Positions 29,714 through 40,011 of a DNA stretch of 64,000 nt are shown in pieces. Source of the DNA: Streptococcus oralis (GTDB lineage Bacteria; Bacillota; Bacilli; Lactobacillales; Streptococcaceae). The notes beneath the pieces are model-generated. The model had not been told where the DNA came from. It did no database searches and saw nothing but the letters and a program-made list of their open reading frames with translations. A program made the translations under genes and the position numbers. Within the stretch, counting starts at the first letter, position 1, and every line of letters starts with the position of its first letter. The stretch spans positions 1 through 64,000 of the forward strand of contig NZ_CP019562.1 of assembly GCF_001983955.1 (NCBI RefSeq), read 5' to 3'.

Positions 29714-29742
29714 TTGAAATAAAGCTCCAATTATGATAAAAT
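29714..29742 (+). promoter_or_regulatory. rpsB promoter
   Basis: TTGAAA (29714-29719), 17 bp, TAAAAT (29737-29742). Transcription would start near 29749, leaving a leader of about 110 nt. Confidence 0.7.
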
Positions 29743-29744
29743 AA

Positions 29745-29818
29745 AACTTGTCGTGTAAACGATAATACTCATTCTTGATGAATTGTGAAACTGTTGCCCT
29801 TGGGTCGTTTTGCAAGTT
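29745..29818 (+). promoter_or_regulatory. Structured rpsB leader RNA (candidate)
   Basis: Two nested pairings close the leader: AACTTG (29745-29750) with CAAGTT (29813-29818), and AAACGA (29757-29762) with TCGTTT (29805-29810). A GCCCTTGGG mini-hairpin lies inside. Such leaders often let a ribosomal protein repress its own mRNA; binding by S2 is inferred. Confidence 0.5.
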
Positions 29819-29858
29819 GAAGTCGAGGAGAGGAAAAAAACAAAAAGGAGAAATACTC

Positions 29859-30638
29859 ATGGCAGTAATTTCAATGAAACAACTTCTTGAGGCTGGTGTA
29901 CACTTTGGTCACCAAACTCGTCGCTGGAACCCTAAGATGGCTAAGTACATCTTTACTGAGCGTAACGGAATCCACGTTATCGACTTGCAACAAACTGTAA
30001 AATACGCTGACCAAGCATACGACTTTATGCGTGATGCAGCAGCTAACGATGCAGTTGTATTGTTTGTTGGTACTAAAAAACAAGCTGCTGACGCTGTTAA
30101 AGAAGAAGCAGAACGTTCAGGTCAATACTACATCAACCACCGTTGGTTGGGTGGAACTCTTACTAACTGGGGAACTATCCAAAAACGTATCGCTCGTTTG
30201 AAAGAAATCAAACGTATGGAAGAAGAAGGAATCTTCGATGTTCTTCCTAAGAAAGAAGTTGCACTTCTTAACAAACAACGTGCACGTCTTGAAAAATTCT
30301 TGGGTGGTATCGAAGACATGCCTCGTATCCCAGATGTAATGTACGTAGTTGACCCACATAAAGAACAAATCGCTGTTAAAGAAGCTAAAAAATTGGGTAT
30401 CCCAGTTGTAGCGATGGTTGACACAAACACTGACCCAGACGATATCGATGTAATCATCCCAGCTAACGATGACGCTATCCGCGCTGTTAAATTGATCACA
30501 GCTAAATTGGCTGACGCTATCATCGAAGGACGTCAAGGTGAAGATGCAGCAGCAGTTGAGGCTGAATTTGCAGCTTCAGAAGCTCAAGCTGACTCAATCG
30601 AAGAAATCGTTGAAGTTGTAGAAGGCGACAACGCTTAA
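29859..30638 (+). CDS. rpsB: 30S ribosomal protein S2
   Basis: A 259-residue S2. The start at 29859 ([19 protein letters not shown]) follows AAGGAG at 29845-29850; an upstream in-frame start at 29775 would add a non-conserved leader. Conserved [13 protein letters not shown] and VDPHKE motifs are present. Strong codon bias and the partner tsf downstream are typical. Confidence 0.97.
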   Translation: MAVISMKQLLEAGVHFGHQTRRWNPKMAKYIFTERNGIHVIDLQQTVKYADQAYDFMRDAAANDAVVLFVGTKKQAADAVKEEAERSGQYYINHRWLGGTLTNWGTIQKRIARLKEIKRMEEEGIFDVLPKKEVALLNKQRARLEKFLGGIEDMPRIPDVMYVVDPHKEQIAVKEAKKLGIPVVAMVDTNTDPDDIDVIIPANDDAIRAVKLITAKLADAIIEGRQGEDAAAVEAEFAASEAQADSIEEIVEVVEGDNA

Positions 30639-30659
30639 TTCATATAAATAGTAATTACC

Positions 30660-30695
30660 TAGGAGGGCGGGGCCTAGCCCAGCTCTCCTATTTTT
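30660..30695 (+). terminator. Attenuator-like hairpin between rpsB and tsf
   Basis: TAGGAG...CTCCTA outer stem with a GC-rich inner stem (GGGC/GCCC) and T5 after it. It may partly terminate and set the S2 to EF-Ts ratio. Confidence 0.75.
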
Positions 30696-30716
30696 AAAAA
30701 ATATAGGAGAATCAAA

Positions 30717-31757
30717 ATGGCAGAAATTACAGCTAAACTTGTAAAAGAGTTGCGTGAAAAATCTGGTGCCGGTGTTATGGACGCTAAAAAAGCGCTTGTA
30801 GAAACAGACGGTGATATCGAAAAAGCGATCGAATTGCTTCGCGAAAAAGGTATGGCGAAGGCAGCTAAGAAAGCTGACCGCGTTGCTGCAGAAGGTTTGA
30901 CTGGTGTATTTGTTAACGGTAACGTTGCAGCAGTAGTCGAGGTAAATGCTGAAACTGACTTCGTTGCGAAAAACGCTCAATTTGTTGACTTGGTAAACGC
31001 AACAGCTAAAGTAATTGCTGAAGGAAAACCAGCGAACAACGAAGAAGCTCTTGCTTTGACAATGCCTTCAGGTGAAACTCTTGAAGCTGCATATGTATCT
31101 GCAACAGCTACAATCGGTGAAAAAATCTCATTCCGTCGTTTTGCTTTGCTTGAAAAAACAGATGCACAACACTTCGGAGCATACCAACACAATGGTGGTC
31201 GTATCGGTGTTATCTCTGTTATTGAAGGTGGAGACGAAGCGCTTGCTAAACAAATCTCAATGCACATTGCTGCGATGAAACCAACAGTTCTTTCTTACAA
31301 AGAATTGGATGAGCAGTTCGTTAAAGATGAGTTGGCACAATTGAACCACGTAATCGATCAAGATAACGAAAGCCGTGCAATGGTTGGTAAACCAGCTCTT
31401 CCACACTTGAAGTATGGATCAAAAGCACAATTGACTGATGAAGTGATTGCTCAAGCTGAAGCTGATATCAAAGCTGAGTTGGCTGCAGAAGGCAAACCAG
31501 AAAAAATCTGGGACAAAATCATCCCAGGTAAAATGGACCGCTTCATGCTTGACAACACTAAAGTTGACCAAGCATACACACTTCTTGCACAAGTATACAT
31601 CATGGATGACAGCAAGACAGTTGAAGCTTACCTTGAATCAGTAAATGCTTCAGTAGTTGAGTTCGCTCGCTTTGAAGTTGGTGAAGGTATCGAGAAAGCT
31701 GCAAACGACTTTGAAGCAGAAGTTGCAGCTACAATGGCAGCAGCCTTGAATAACTAA
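30717..31757 (+). CDS. tsf: Elongation factor Ts
   Basis: A 346-residue EF-Ts, the nucleotide exchange factor for EF-Tu. The UBA-like N-terminus (about 1-50, with [19 protein letters not shown]) and the conserved ETDFVAKN motif (near 80) are present. The length includes the streptococcal insertion. Confidence 0.97.
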   Translation: MAEITAKLVKELREKSGAGVMDAKKALVETDGDIEKAIELLREKGMAKAAKKADRVAAEGLTGVFVNGNVAAVVEVNAETDFVAKNAQFVDLVNATAKVIAEGKPANNEEALALTMPSGETLEAAYVSATATIGEKISFRRFALLEKTDAQHFGAYQHNGGRIGVISVIEGGDEALAKQISMHIAAMKPTVLSYKELDEQFVKDELAQLNHVIDQDNESRAMVGKPALPHLKYGSKAQLTDEVIAQAEADIKAELAAEGKPEKIWDKIIPGKMDRFMLDNTKVDQAYTLLAQVYIMDDSKTVEAYLESVNASVVEFARFEVGEGIEKAANDFEAEVAATMAAALNN

Positions 31758-31760
31758 TAG

Positions 31761-31785
31761 AAAAGGAAGCAAATTGCTTCCTTTT
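31761..31785 (+). terminator. Terminator after tsf
   Basis: AAAGGAAGCAA / TTGCTTCCTTT perfect stem followed by T-rich sequence. Confidence 0.85.
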
Positions 31786-31822
31786 TCTTTTGGTCTAGAG
31801 AGTAGGCTCTATATGAGTAAAC

Positions 31823-31844
31823 AAAAAGCCCTTTAATAAGGGCT
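31823..31844 (-). terminator. Terminator of cysK
   Basis: On the minus strand AGCCCTT-ATTA-AAGGGCT followed by T5. Confidence 0.8.
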
Positions 31845-31860
31845 AAGTGCATTTAGGAGG

Positions 31861-32787
31861 CTACACTTCAAATTCATAGAGTGCTGTAGACAAATAACGT
31901 TCGCCGTTATCTGGTGCTAAAGCAAGGACTTTCTTACCTGTACCTAATTTCTTGGCAACTTCAATTGCCCCGTAAATCGCTGCAGCTGAAGAAATCCCAA
32001 CAAGGAAGCCTTCTTTTCCACCAATTTCACGGCCAAGTGCTAGAGCATCATCTGACGTCACGCGGACGATACCATCATAGGCCTTTGTATCAAGTGTTTC
32101 AGGAATAAATCCAGCTGAGATGCCTTGAATTTTGTGAGGTCCTGGCTTTTCACCAGACAAGATAGCTGACTCGTCTGCCTCAACTGCATAAACTTGAATG
32201 TTTGGATTTGCTGCTTTAAGAGCGTGAGAAACACCTGAGATAGTTCCACCGGTGCCAACACCACCCACAAAAGCATCTAAACCATCAGAACCGAAAGCAG
32301 CCAGTATTTCAGCTCCTGTTGTTCTTTCGTGTACTTCTGGGTTAGCTGGATTATTAAATTGGAGTGGAAGGAAGCCGTCACGTTCAGCGGCGATTTCCTG
32401 AGCTTTGGCAATAGCCCCTTTCATTCCTTCGCTACCAGGAGTAAGGACGAGTTCAGCACCATAGGCTTGGATAATCTTACGTCGTTCCACACTCATCGTT
32501 TCAGGCATGACGATAACAACTTTATATCCTTTAGCAGCACCGACCCATGAAAGACCGATACCAGTGTTTCCACTCGTTGCTTCAACAATGGTAGCACCCG
32601 GTTTTAGAATACCATCTTGTTCCGCTTTTTCAATCATGCTAAGGGCAATGCGGTCTTTTACTGACGATCCAGGGTTAAAAGCTTCTAGTTTAACATAGAC
32701 ATCTGCAGCACCTTCTGGAACAATGTTGTTAAGTTTAACAATCGGTGTTTGTCCAATAAGTTCAGTGATATTGTTATAAATAGCCAT
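31861..32787 (-). CDS. cysK: Cysteine synthase A (O-acetylserine sulfhydrylase)
   Basis: A 308-residue fold-type II PLP enzyme converting O-acetylserine and sulfide to cysteine. The PLP lysine lies in [11 protein letters not shown] (near 43), the substrate loop is TSGNTG (near 70) and the phosphate loop is [10 protein letters not shown] (near 177). Monocistronic, with its own terminator. Confidence 0.96.
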   Translation of the reverse strand: MAIYNNITELIGQTPIVKLNNIVPEGAADVYVKLEAFNPGSSVKDRIALSMIEKAEQDGILKPGATIVEATSGNTGIGLSWVGAAKGYKVVIVMPETMSVERRKIIQAYGAELVLTPGSEGMKGAIAKAQEIAAERDGFLPLQFNNPANPEVHERTTGAEILAAFGSDGLDAFVGGVGTGGTISGVSHALKAANPNIQVYAVEADESAILSGEKPGPHKIQGISAGFIPETLDTKAYDGIVRVTSDDALALGREIGGKEGFLVGISSAAAIYGAIEVAKKLGTGKKVLALAPDNGERYLSTALYEFEV

Positions 32788-32883
32788 AGATATACCTCTT
32801 TGTATAAGATGATACTAGTATAACGCGCTTAAGGCTATTTGTAAAATATAGAAATACTATCAAAGTGATAGGATTTTTTTATA

Positions 32884-33327
32884 TCAAAGGTCTAAGCCAT
32901 TAATTTTTAATCGATTGTGATAAGCCAATTCTAATAAATAGGTGTAAAGCGGAAGGATGTCCGTTTTTTTAGGGAATTCAAATTTGTGGTAACTAAAATG
33001 CTCATTATGTGCTTTTAGAAAGACATTCTCTAAATAAGTGATCGTAATCTCACTATCATCTATACCTGCTCCTGCAGTCTCCATTTCAACGTTGACAATG
33101 TTCATCAAAAAGAGTGACTTAACAGATATCTTGCGACCAGTAGCGCCTTGCTTATCTGTAAAGATGATACGAATATTTGTAAAGATGATTGCGTCACGAA
33201 TGAGCTTATATCCACTTTGGATCTCTTCATTCTCTAGTAGATATTGTCCATATTCTTTGATAAGGGTCTTTTTGTTTTCCTCGCTGAAGTTACCAGCAAG
33301 TCCTTGAATAAATTTTCCAAACGCCAT
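32884..33327 (-). CDS. Bacterial PH-domain protein
   Basis: A 147-residue single-domain protein resembling the bacterial PH domain (PF08000-like), with AIIFTNIRIIFTDKQGATGRK as the characteristic strand pair. No membrane segment or catalytic motif. Function unknown. It lies 15 bp after the YigZ gene and is probably co-transcribed with it. Confidence 0.75.
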   Translation of the reverse strand: MAFGKFIQGLAGNFSEENKKTLIKEYGQYLLENEEIQSGYKLIRDAIIFTNIRIIFTDKQGATGRKISVKSLFLMNIVNVEMETAGAGIDDSEITITYLENVFLKAHNEHFSYHKFEFPKKTDILPLYTYLLELAYHNRLKINGLDL

Positions 33328-33342
33328 GTATTTCTCCTTTGT

Positions 33343-33978
33343 TTACACTAAGTTTACAGGAACTTCAACTTCTCGTAAACCTTGATTTGTTAAAGTAACC
33401 TTTCCATTAAAAAACTCTACAAGAGCAGACTTGATATTTTCTTTCTCTTCCTTATCAACATAAATTATGGTATCGATTTGATCTGTAAAGTTTGTCTCGA
33501 GTTCCATGAGATGATGTTCTTTAAGGAAATTACCATACTCTTGGTATTGAGCGTAAGACATCTGAATGGCTATGCCAGCTTGCTCTTTGATTTCAATAAT
33601 GCCTATTTCTTTGACAGCCAAGGCCACACTACCTGCATAAGCACGAATCAAACCACCAGCACCTAGTTTGATGCCACCAAAGTAGCGTGTCACTACCACA
33701 CAGAGATTGGTTAAATTATGATTTTCTAAGACACCCAGCATAGGGACTCCAGCAGTACCACTAGGTTCCCCATCATCACTCGTACGCTTGATCTCACTGC
33801 GTTCCCCTATAATAAAAGCAGAGCAGTTATGGGTGGCTTTATAGTGTTCTTTTTTGATGGTAGTGATGAAGTCACGAGCCTCTTCTTCGCTATAAACACG
33901 CTTGACATGACAGATAAATCGGGATTTTTTGATTTCTTCTTGGACCTGCCCATCCTCTTTAATTGTTCTAAATTCCAT
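33343..33978 (-). CDS. YigZ/IMPACT-family protein
   Basis: A 211-residue protein of the YigZ family. The N-terminal IMPACT domain (about 1-125) includes RTSDDGEPSGTAGVPML and VTRYFGGIKLGAGGLIRAY; the C-terminal DUF1949 domain is ferredoxin-like. The IMPACT domain relates to regulators of translation under stress, but the bacterial role is unclear. It is divergent from comFA. Confidence 0.92.
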   Translation of the reverse strand: MEFRTIKEDGQVQEEIKKSRFICHVKRVYSEEEARDFITTIKKEHYKATHNCSAFIIGERSEIKRTSDDGEPSGTAGVPMLGVLENHNLTNLCVVVTRYFGGIKLGAGGLIRAYAGSVALAVKEIGIIEIKEQAGIAIQMSYAQYQEYGNFLKEHHLMELETNFTDQIDTIIYVDKEEKENIKSALVEFFNGKVTLTNQGLREVEVPVNLV

Positions 33979-34019
33979 GATTCAATTGTACTAAAAAAAT
34001 ATCTAAAGTGCTAGATTTT

Positions 34020-34027
34020 TACGAATA
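34020..34027 (+). promoter_or_regulatory. ComX (SigX) CIN box of comFA
   Basis: TACGAATA, an exact match to the late-competence -10-like box recognised by ComX, preceded by a T-run. Its end is only 7 bp before the comFA ATG. Confidence 0.92.
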
Positions 34028-34034
34028 TTAAAGT

Positions 34035-35333
34035 ATGAAAGTAAATCCAAATTACCTCGGTCGCTTGTTTACTGAGAAAGAATTAACGGAAGAAGAACGA
34101 CAGGTAGCAGTGAGACTGCCAGCAATGAGAAAAGAGAAGGGGAAACTGTTTTGTCAACGTTGTAATAGTTCGATTCTAGAAGAATGGTATTTGCCTATTG
34201 GCGCATACTATTGTAGGGAGTGCTTACTGATGAAGCGAGTCAGGAGTGATCAAGCCTTATACTATTTTCCGCAAGAAGATTTTCCTAAGCAAGATGTCCT
34301 CAAATGGTGTGGTCAGTTAACCTATTTTCAGGAAAAGGTATCAGAGGGGTTGATTCGAGCAGTTGAAAAGAAAGAACCGACTTTAGTTCACGCTGTCACA
34401 GGAGCTGGAAAGACAGAGATGATTTATCAAGTTGTTGCCAAAGTGATTGATGATGGTGGTGCAGTTTGTTTGGCAAGTCCTCGAATTGATGTGTGTTTGG
34501 AACTGTATAAGCGACTGCAGAATGACTTTGCTTGTGAGATAGCACTACTCCATGGCGAATCAGAGCCCTATTTTCGAACACCCTTAGTAGTTGCAACAAC
34601 TCATCAGTTATTAAAATTTTATCATGCTTTTGATTTGTTGATAGTGGATGAAGTAGATGCCTTTCCTTATGTCGACAACACTATGCTTTACTATGCTGTA
34701 AAGAATAGTGTAAAGGAGGATGGATTGAGGATATTCCTTACAGCAACTTCTACAGATGAGTTAGATAGGAAGGTTCGCACAGGAGAATTAAAACGATTAA
34801 GCTTGCCGAGACGGTTTCATGGAAATCCTTTGATTATTCCTAAACCAGTCTGGTTATCGGATTTTAATCGCTGTTTAGAGAAAAGCCAGTTATCAACCAA
34901 GTTAAAGACCTATATTGAGAAACAGAGAAGAACAGGTTATCCATTGCTGATTTTTGCATCAGAGATTAAGAAAGGTGAGGGACTAAAAGAAATACTAAAT
35001 GTGCATTTCCCGAATGAGAGCATTGGCTTTGTGTCTTCTGTGACAGAAGACCGATTAGAGCAGGTGCAAGCTTTTCGAGATGGAGAACTAACAATACTGA
35101 TCAGTACGACAATCTTGGAACGCGGGGTTACCTTCCCTTGTGTGGATGTTTTCGTAGTAGAAGCTAATCATCGTCTCTTTACCAAGTCTAGTTTAATTCA
35201 GATTGGAGGGCGAGTTGGACGCAGTATGGATAGACCAACTGGTGAGTTGCTCTTCTTTCATGATGGATTAAATGCTTCCATCAAAAAGGCAATCAAGGAA
35301 ATCAAGCAGATGAATAAGGAGGCAGGGTTATGA
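34035..35333 (+). CDS. comFA: DNA uptake ATPase ComFA
   Basis: A 432-residue DEAD-type helicase/translocase that drives imported single-stranded DNA through the ComEC channel. N-terminal zinc-binding cysteines (CQRC then CREC, about 40-65), Walker A VTGAGKTE (near 122), DEVD box (near 208), motif III TATS and motif VI QIGGRVGRS (near 393). Late competence gene: CIN box directly upstream, and comFC overlaps by 4 bp. Confidence 0.96.
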   Translation: MKVNPNYLGRLFTEKELTEEERQVAVRLPAMRKEKGKLFCQRCNSSILEEWYLPIGAYYCRECLLMKRVRSDQALYYFPQEDFPKQDVLKWCGQLTYFQEKVSEGLIRAVEKKEPTLVHAVTGAGKTEMIYQVVAKVIDDGGAVCLASPRIDVCLELYKRLQNDFACEIALLHGESEPYFRTPLVVATTHQLLKFYHAFDLLIVDEVDAFPYVDNTMLYYAVKNSVKEDGLRIFLTATSTDELDRKVRTGELKRLSLPRRFHGNPLIIPKPVWLSDFNRCLEKSQLSTKLKTYIEKQRRTGYPLLIFASEIKKGEGLKEILNVHFPNESIGFVSSVTEDRLEQVQAFRDGELTILISTTILERGVTFPCVDVFVVEANHRLFTKSSLIQIGGRVGRSMDRPTGELLFFHDGLNASIKKAIKEIKQMNKEAGL

Positions 35334-35992
35334 ACTGTTTATTATGTGGCCAGACTACAAAGAGTGAGTTAACTTTTGGTAGTCTCTTCCTTTTGAAGAA
35401 TGAGAGCAGTTATCTTTGCTCAGCTTGTGCTTCTAGTTTTGAGAAGATTGGTGAGAAATATTGTCCAAACTGTATGAAAACAGGGGTGTCAACTCAATGT
35501 CAAGATTGTAAACTTTGGTGTAAAGAAGGAGTTCAGGTTGATCATAAGGCAATCTTTACCTATAATCAAGCTATGAAAGACTTTTTCAGTCAATATAAGT
35601 TTGATGGCGATTTTTTGCTTAGAAAAGTGTTTGCTTCCGTTCTTGCTGAGGAGCTGAAAAAGTATAGAGGTTATCAATTTGTTGTCATTCCTCTAAGTCC
35701 TGAAAGATTGCTTGAGAGGGGGTTTAACCAAGTCGAGGGTTTGGTTGAAGTAGCAGGCTTTTCTTTTAAAGATATATTAGGAAAAAGAGAAGAGAGTGCT
35801 AGTTCTTCTAAAAGCCGTTTAGAAAGGTTAGCTACTGAAATTCCATTTTTTATTAAAGATGGTATCTCACTTCCTAAGAAGATTTTGCTGATTGATGACA
35901 TCTATACTACAGGGGCAACTGTGAATCGTGTGAAACGACTTTTGGAAGAATCAGGTGCTTTGGATGTTAAAACTTTTTCCCTTGTAAGATGA
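35330..35992 (+). CDS. comFC: Competence protein ComFC (phosphoribosyltransferase-like)
   Basis: A 220-residue partner of ComFA. An N-terminal zinc-finger-like part (CLLCG, CSAC, CPNC, about 3-45) is followed by a type I phosphoribosyltransferase domain with the PRPP loop LLIDDIYTTGATVNR (near 185). No nucleotide substrate is established; it acts with ComFA in uptake. Confidence 0.95.
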   Translation: MNCLLCGQTTKSELTFGSLFLLKNESSYLCSACASSFEKIGEKYCPNCMKTGVSTQCQDCKLWCKEGVQVDHKAIFTYNQAMKDFFSQYKFDGDFLLRKVFASVLAEELKKYRGYQFVVIPLSPERLLERGFNQVEGLVEVAGFSFKDILGKREESASSSKSRLERLATEIPFFIKDGISLPKKILLIDDIYTTGATVNRVKRLLEESGALDVKTFSLVR

Positions 35993-36014
35993 GGGAAAAA
36001 TTTGCAAAATGAAA

Positions 36015-36030
36015 ATGAAAGCGTTATAAT
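36015..36030 (+). promoter_or_regulatory. hpf -10 box overlapping a cre-like sequence
   Basis: TATAAT at 36025-36030 overlaps ATGAAAGCGTTATAA (36015-36029), which resembles a CcpA cre site apart from the final C. Catabolite control is inferred and weak. Confidence 0.4.
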
Positions 36031-36071
36031 ATAGTTAGAAAAATAAAAATGTTTAGAAAGAAGGTACTTAT

Positions 36072-36620
36072 ATGATTAAATATAGTATCCGTGGTGAAAA
36101 CCTAGAAGTAACAGAAGCAATTCGTGATTATGTAGTTTCTAAACTCGAAAAGATCGAAAAGTATTTTCAACCTGATCAGGAGTTGGATGCACGTGTGAAC
36201 TTGAAAGTTTATCGTGAAAAAACAGCAAAGGTTGAAGTAACAATTCCGCTTGGATCTATTACTCTTCGTGCTGAAGATATTTCTCAAGATATGTATGGTT
36301 CTATCGATCTTGTGACAGATAAAATTGAACGTCAGATTCGTAAAAATAAAACTAAAATCGAACGTAAGAATAAAAATAAAGTTGCGACAAGTCAACTCTT
36401 TACAGATGCTCTAGTTGAAGATGCAAATGTTGTGCAACCAAAAGTCGTTCGTTCAAAACAAATTGATTTGAAGCCAATGGATTTAGAAGAAGCCCTTCTT
36501 CAAATGGATTTGTTGGGACATGATTTCTTTATCTATGTAGATGTAGAAGATCAAACAACAAATGTTTTGTATCGCCGTGAAGATGGTGAAGTCGGCTTGT
36601 TAGAAGTGAAAGAATCATAA
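36072..36620 (+). CDS. hpf: Ribosome hibernation promoting factor (long form)
   Basis: A 182-residue long-type HPF/RaiA. The N-terminal ribosome-binding domain (about 1-95, MIKYSIRGENLEVTEAIRDY) and the C-terminal dimerisation domain (about 125-180, ending in LYRREDGEVGLLEV) are both present. It dimerises 70S ribosomes to 100S in stationary phase. Confidence 0.96.
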   Translation: MIKYSIRGENLEVTEAIRDYVVSKLEKIEKYFQPDQELDARVNLKVYREKTAKVEVTIPLGSITLRAEDISQDMYGSIDLVTDKIERQIRKNKTKIERKNKNKVATSQLFTDALVEDANVVQPKVVRSKQIDLKPMDLEEALLQMDLLGHDFFIYVDVEDQTTNVLYRREDGEVGLLEVKES

Positions 36621-36632
36621 AATAGAATTTTC

Positions 36633-36662
36633 AAAGTGGTTTACACTGGTGTAAACCACTTT
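36633..36662. terminator. Terminator after hpf
   Basis: AAAGTGGTTTACAC / GTGTAAACCACTTT, a perfect 14-bp stem with a 2-nt centre. It can act in either direction but lacks a long T-run. Confidence 0.75.
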
Positions 36663-36701
36663 TGTATTGCATCATTATAAAAGGTATAAATGGGGACAGT
36701 T

Positions 36702-37880
36702 ATGAAAGACGTGGTGATTGTTTCGGCAGTGCGAACTCCAATAGGCTCCTTTGGAGGAAGTTTGAAGAATGTTTCAGCTGTTGATTTGGGAGCTTTGGTT
36801 ATAAAGAGTGCTTTGGAAAAAGCCAATGTCAAACCAGAGCAGGTAGATGAAGTGATTATGGGGAATGTCCTAGGAGCAGGTTTAGGTCAAAATGTAGCTC
36901 GTCAAATGAGCATTCGTGCTGGACTTTCTGAGTTTACACCAGCCTTTACCATCAATAAGGTTTGTGGTTCAGGTTTGAAGGCAGTGCAGTTGGCTGCTCA
37001 AGCGATTCGATGTGGCGATGCAGATATTATCGTAGCTGGTGGTGCAGAAAACATGAGTCAGGCTCCATACGTTTTGCCAAGTTTCCGTTGGGGTGGCCGT
37101 ATGGGAGATTCAAAAGTGGTAGATACTATGATCAAGGACGGTTTGTCTGATGCCTTTAACGAATACCATATGGGGATTACAGCTGAGAATGTGGCCGAAG
37201 AATATGGTGTCAGTCGAGAAGAACAAGATGCTCTTGCTTTAGAGTCACAAAAACGAGCAGTTATGGCTATAGAATCTGGCCGCTTTAAAGAAGAGATTGT
37301 GCCAGTTGTCATTCCTCAACGCAAAGGCGATTCTATCGTTTTTGATACAGATGAATATCCTAGAAAAGATGCAAGTTTGGAGAGTCTGTCTAAGCTGCGT
37401 CCTGTTTTCAAAAAAGACGGTTCTGTCACAGCGGGAAATGCTTCAGGTATCAATGACGGGGCAGCGGCTGTCTTGGTCATGAGTGCTGAAAAAGCGGAAG
37501 AATTGGGACTTTCAGTGATTGCCCACATTCGTTCGTATGCAAGTGCAGGTTTGGATCCTAAGAGGATGGGGTGTGGACCAATTTATGCGACTCGCAAGGC
37601 TCTTGAAAAAGGCAATTTGACAGTTGAAGATCTTGACTTGATTGAGTCAAATGAAGCCTTTGCTGCTCAGGCTTGTACAGTTGGGAAAACACTTGGCTTT
37701 AACACAGATATTGTCAATGTCAATGGTGGCGCCATTGCTCTTGGTCACCCAATTGGAGCCTCCGGTTGCCGAATCTTAGTGACTCTGGTACATGAGATGA
37801 TGAAACGTGATGCTAAAACTGGGTTAGCAACTCTCTGTATCGGAGGAGGGATGGGAACAGCCCTTATCGTGGAACGTTAG
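36702..37880 (+). CDS. Acetyl-CoA acetyltransferase (thiolase)
   Basis: About 392 residues of thiolase II, condensing two acetyl-CoA to acetoacetyl-CoA. The nucleophilic Cys is in [12 protein letters not shown] (near 88), the catalytic His in [10 protein letters not shown] (near 347) and the second Cys in LCIGGGMG (near 378). Start 36702 fits the family N-terminus ([15 protein letters not shown]); the in-frame ATG at 36690 is possible. It probably feeds the mevalonate pathway that streptococci use for isoprenoids. I do not remember it at this place in pneumococcus. Confidence 0.92.
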   Translation: MKDVVIVSAVRTPIGSFGGSLKNVSAVDLGALVIKSALEKANVKPEQVDEVIMGNVLGAGLGQNVARQMSIRAGLSEFTPAFTINKVCGSGLKAVQLAAQAIRCGDADIIVAGGAENMSQAPYVLPSFRWGGRMGDSKVVDTMIKDGLSDAFNEYHMGITAENVAEEYGVSREEQDALALESQKRAVMAIESGRFKEEIVPVVIPQRKGDSIVFDTDEYPRKDASLESLSKLRPVFKKDGSVTAGNASGINDGAAAVLVMSAEKAEELGLSVIAHIRSYASAGLDPKRMGCGPIYATRKALEKGNLTVEDLDLIESNEAFAAQACTVGKTLGFNTDIVNVNGGAIALGHPIGASGCRILVTLVHEMMKRDAKTGLATLCIGGGMGTALIVER

Positions 37881-37905
37881 GTGTTAGTGAACTGAGCGCG
37901 TGGGT

Positions 37906-37932
37906 AGGAGGGTGATGATTCCCTCCTCTTTT
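37906..37932 (+). terminator. Terminator after the thiolase gene
   Basis: AGGAGGG / CCCTCCT stem with an 8-nt loop followed by CTTTTT. Confidence 0.8.
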
Positions 37933-38012
37933 TGTGTCTGAGGTTAGAAGAAATCAATCATGAAAGAAGGGCTTGCATCTTTTAAAAGGTCGCTTTTTAA
38001 GGGTTTTTGTGA

Positions 38013-38018
38013 TATAAT
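38013..38018 (+). promoter_or_regulatory. -10 box of the gdpP operon
   Basis: TATAAT 20 bp before the chosen gdpP start. A transcript starting about 7 bp later excludes the upstream in-frame ATGs at 37960 and 38020. Confidence 0.6.
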
Positions 38019-38037
38019 AATGCGCAAGAGGTTTAGA

Positions 38038-40011
38038 ATGAAAAAAAATAATTTAATCCCGTTTTCTGCGGTCTGGCTAGGACTTGCAACTTTCGGAATC
38101 TTAACTTTGCTGATTATTTTTTCACATAATCTTGCTGTAACAATTATTGTTTTGTTTTTATTTGTACTGCTTTATTTGCTTTTATTTGTATGGCAAAAAA
38201 AACAGTATGAAAAGAGCGAAATTGAACAAATCCAATATGTAAATCACCAAGCTGAAAATAGCTTGAGTACTTTGCTTGATCAAATGCCGGTGGGAGTCCT
38301 GAAATTAGACTTATCAAGTGGAGAAGTAGAATGGTTTAATCCCTATGCTGAGCTGATTTTGACGACTGAAGAAGGGGAAATTGATGTTGAGTTAATTCAA
38401 ACCATCATCAAGGCTTCTGTTGGGAATCCAGGTTCGTATGCTACCTTGGGCGAAACACGGTATGCTGTCCATATGGACAAGGCTTCGGGTGTTTTGTATT
38501 TCTTTGATGTTTCTGGGGAGTACGAAGCAACTGTTGAATTGGTAACTAGCCGTCCAGTCATTGGAGTCATCTCAGTAGATAACTATGATGATTTGGAGGA
38601 TGCGACATCTGACTCCGATATCAGTCATATCAATAGTTTTGTAGCCAATTTTGTTTCAGAATTTGCTAGTAAGTATGCTATGTTTTCTCGCCGTGTGGGG
38701 ATGGATCGTTTTTATGTATTCACAGATTACACGGTACTAGAGGAATTGATGAATGATAAATTCTCTGTTATTGATACTTTCCGAGAAGAATCAAAACAGA
38801 GGCAGCTAGCCCTAACTTTAAGTATGGGATTTTCTTATGGTGATGGAAACCATGAAGAGATAGGGAAAATTGCCTTGCTCAACTTGAACTTAGCAGAAGT
38901 TCGCGGTGGTGACCAGGTGGTGGTCAAGGAAAATAACGAAACCAAGAATCCTGTCTACTTTGGTGGAGGAACTGCTGCATCTATCAAACGTACTCGTACA
39001 CGTACCAGAGCCATGATGACAGCCATTTCTGATAAGATTCGAAGTGTTGACCAAGTTTTTGTAGTCGGTCATAAAAATCTAGATATGGATGCTTTGGGCT
39101 CTGCTGTTGGTATGCAGTTGTTTGCAAGTAATATTATTGAGAACAGTTATGCTGTCTATGATGCAGACCATATGCCAGCAGATATCGAACGTGCTATTCA
39201 GTTCTTGAAGAAGGAAGATGTCACGAAACTTTTATCTCTTACAGATGCGATGAAGTTAGTTACAAACCGTTCATTATTGATTCTGGTGGATCATTCCAAG
39301 ACGGCTTTGACTTTGTCAAAAGATTTTTATGATTTGTTCACGCAAACTATTGTTATTGACCATCATAGACGTGATCAGGATTTCCCTGAGAATGCAGTCA
39401 TCACCTATATTGAAAGTGGGGCAAGTAGTGCCAGTGAGTTGGTCACAGAGTTGATTCAGTTCCAAAATTCTAAGAAGAATCGTTTGAGTCGTATGCAGGC
39501 CAGTGTTTTGATGGCTGGTATGATGCTGGATACCAAGAATTTCACATCTCGCGTGACGAGCCGAACCTTTGATGTGGCTAGCTATCTGAGAACACGGGGA
39601 AGTGACAGTATTGCTATCCAGGAGATTGCTGCGACAGATTTTGAAGAGTACCGTGAGGTAAATGAACTCATTTTACAAGGTCGTAAGTTAGGTTCAGATA
39701 TCTTGATCGCCCAAGCTAAGGACTCAATGTCTTATGACACAGTCGTTATCAGTAAGGCTGCCGATGCTATGCTAGCCATGTCTGGTATTGAGGCTAGTTT
39801 CGTTCTGGCAAAAAATACACAAGGATTTATCTCTATCTCGGCTCGAAGTCGTAGTAAAATCAATGTGCAACGCATTATGGAAGAGTTGGGTGGCGGTGGT
39901 CACTTTAATCTAGCTGCCGCACAAATCGAGAATATGAGTCTAACAGAAGCAGGAGAAAAATTGACTCAACTAATCTTGGAAGAAGCAAAGGAAAAGGAGA
40001 AAGAAGAATGA
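38038..40011 (+). CDS. gdpP: Cyclic-di-AMP phosphodiesterase GdpP
   Basis: A 657-residue enzyme cleaving c-di-AMP, and so affecting wall, potassium and beta-lactam tolerance. Two transmembrane helices (about 10-55), a PAS-like domain, a degenerate GGDEF domain (about 170-300) and a DHH-DHHA1 hydrolase domain with [12 protein letters not shown] (near 346) and VIDHHRRD (near 445). The start at 38038 is supported by the -10 box and AGAGG before it, and matches the usual length. Overlaps rplI by 4 bp. Confidence 0.95.
   Translation: MKKNNLIPFSAVWLGLATFGILTLLIIFSHNLAVTIIVLFLFVLLYLLLFVWQKKQYEKSEIEQIQYVNHQAENSLSTLLDQMPVGVLKLDLSSGEVEWFNPYAELILTTEEGEIDVELIQTIIKASVGNPGSYATLGETRYAVHMDKASGVLYFFDVSGEYEATVELVTSRPVIGVISVDNYDDLEDATSDSDISHINSFVANFVSEFASKYAMFSRRVGMDRFYVFTDYTVLEELMNDKFSVIDTFREESKQRQLALTLSMGFSYGDGNHEEIGKIALLNLNLAEVRGGDQVVVKENNETKNPVYFGGGTAASIKRTRTRTRAMMTAISDKIRSVDQVFVVGHKNLDMDALGSAVGMQLFASNIIENSYAVYDADHMPADIERAIQFLKKEDVTKLLSLTDAMKLVTNRSLLILVDHSKTALTLSKDFYDLFTQTIVIDHHRRDQDFPENAVITYIESGASSASELVTELIQFQNSKKNRLSRMQASVLMAGMMLDTKNFTSRVTSRTFDVASYLRTRGSDSIAIQEIAATDFEEYREVNELILQGRKLGSDILIAQAKDSMSYDTVVISKAADAMLAMSGIEASFVLAKNTQGFISISARSRSKINVQRIMEELGGGGHFNLAAAQIENMSLTEAGEKLTQLILEEAKEKEKEE

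Noticed and set aside
30117..30536. Long leftward ORFs opposite rpsB
   Set aside because: Shadows caused by the strong codon bias of rpsB; no ribosome site and no recognisable protein.
31861..32550. ORFs on the other strand and frames of cysK
   Set aside because: No start signals, and cysK accounts for the constraint.
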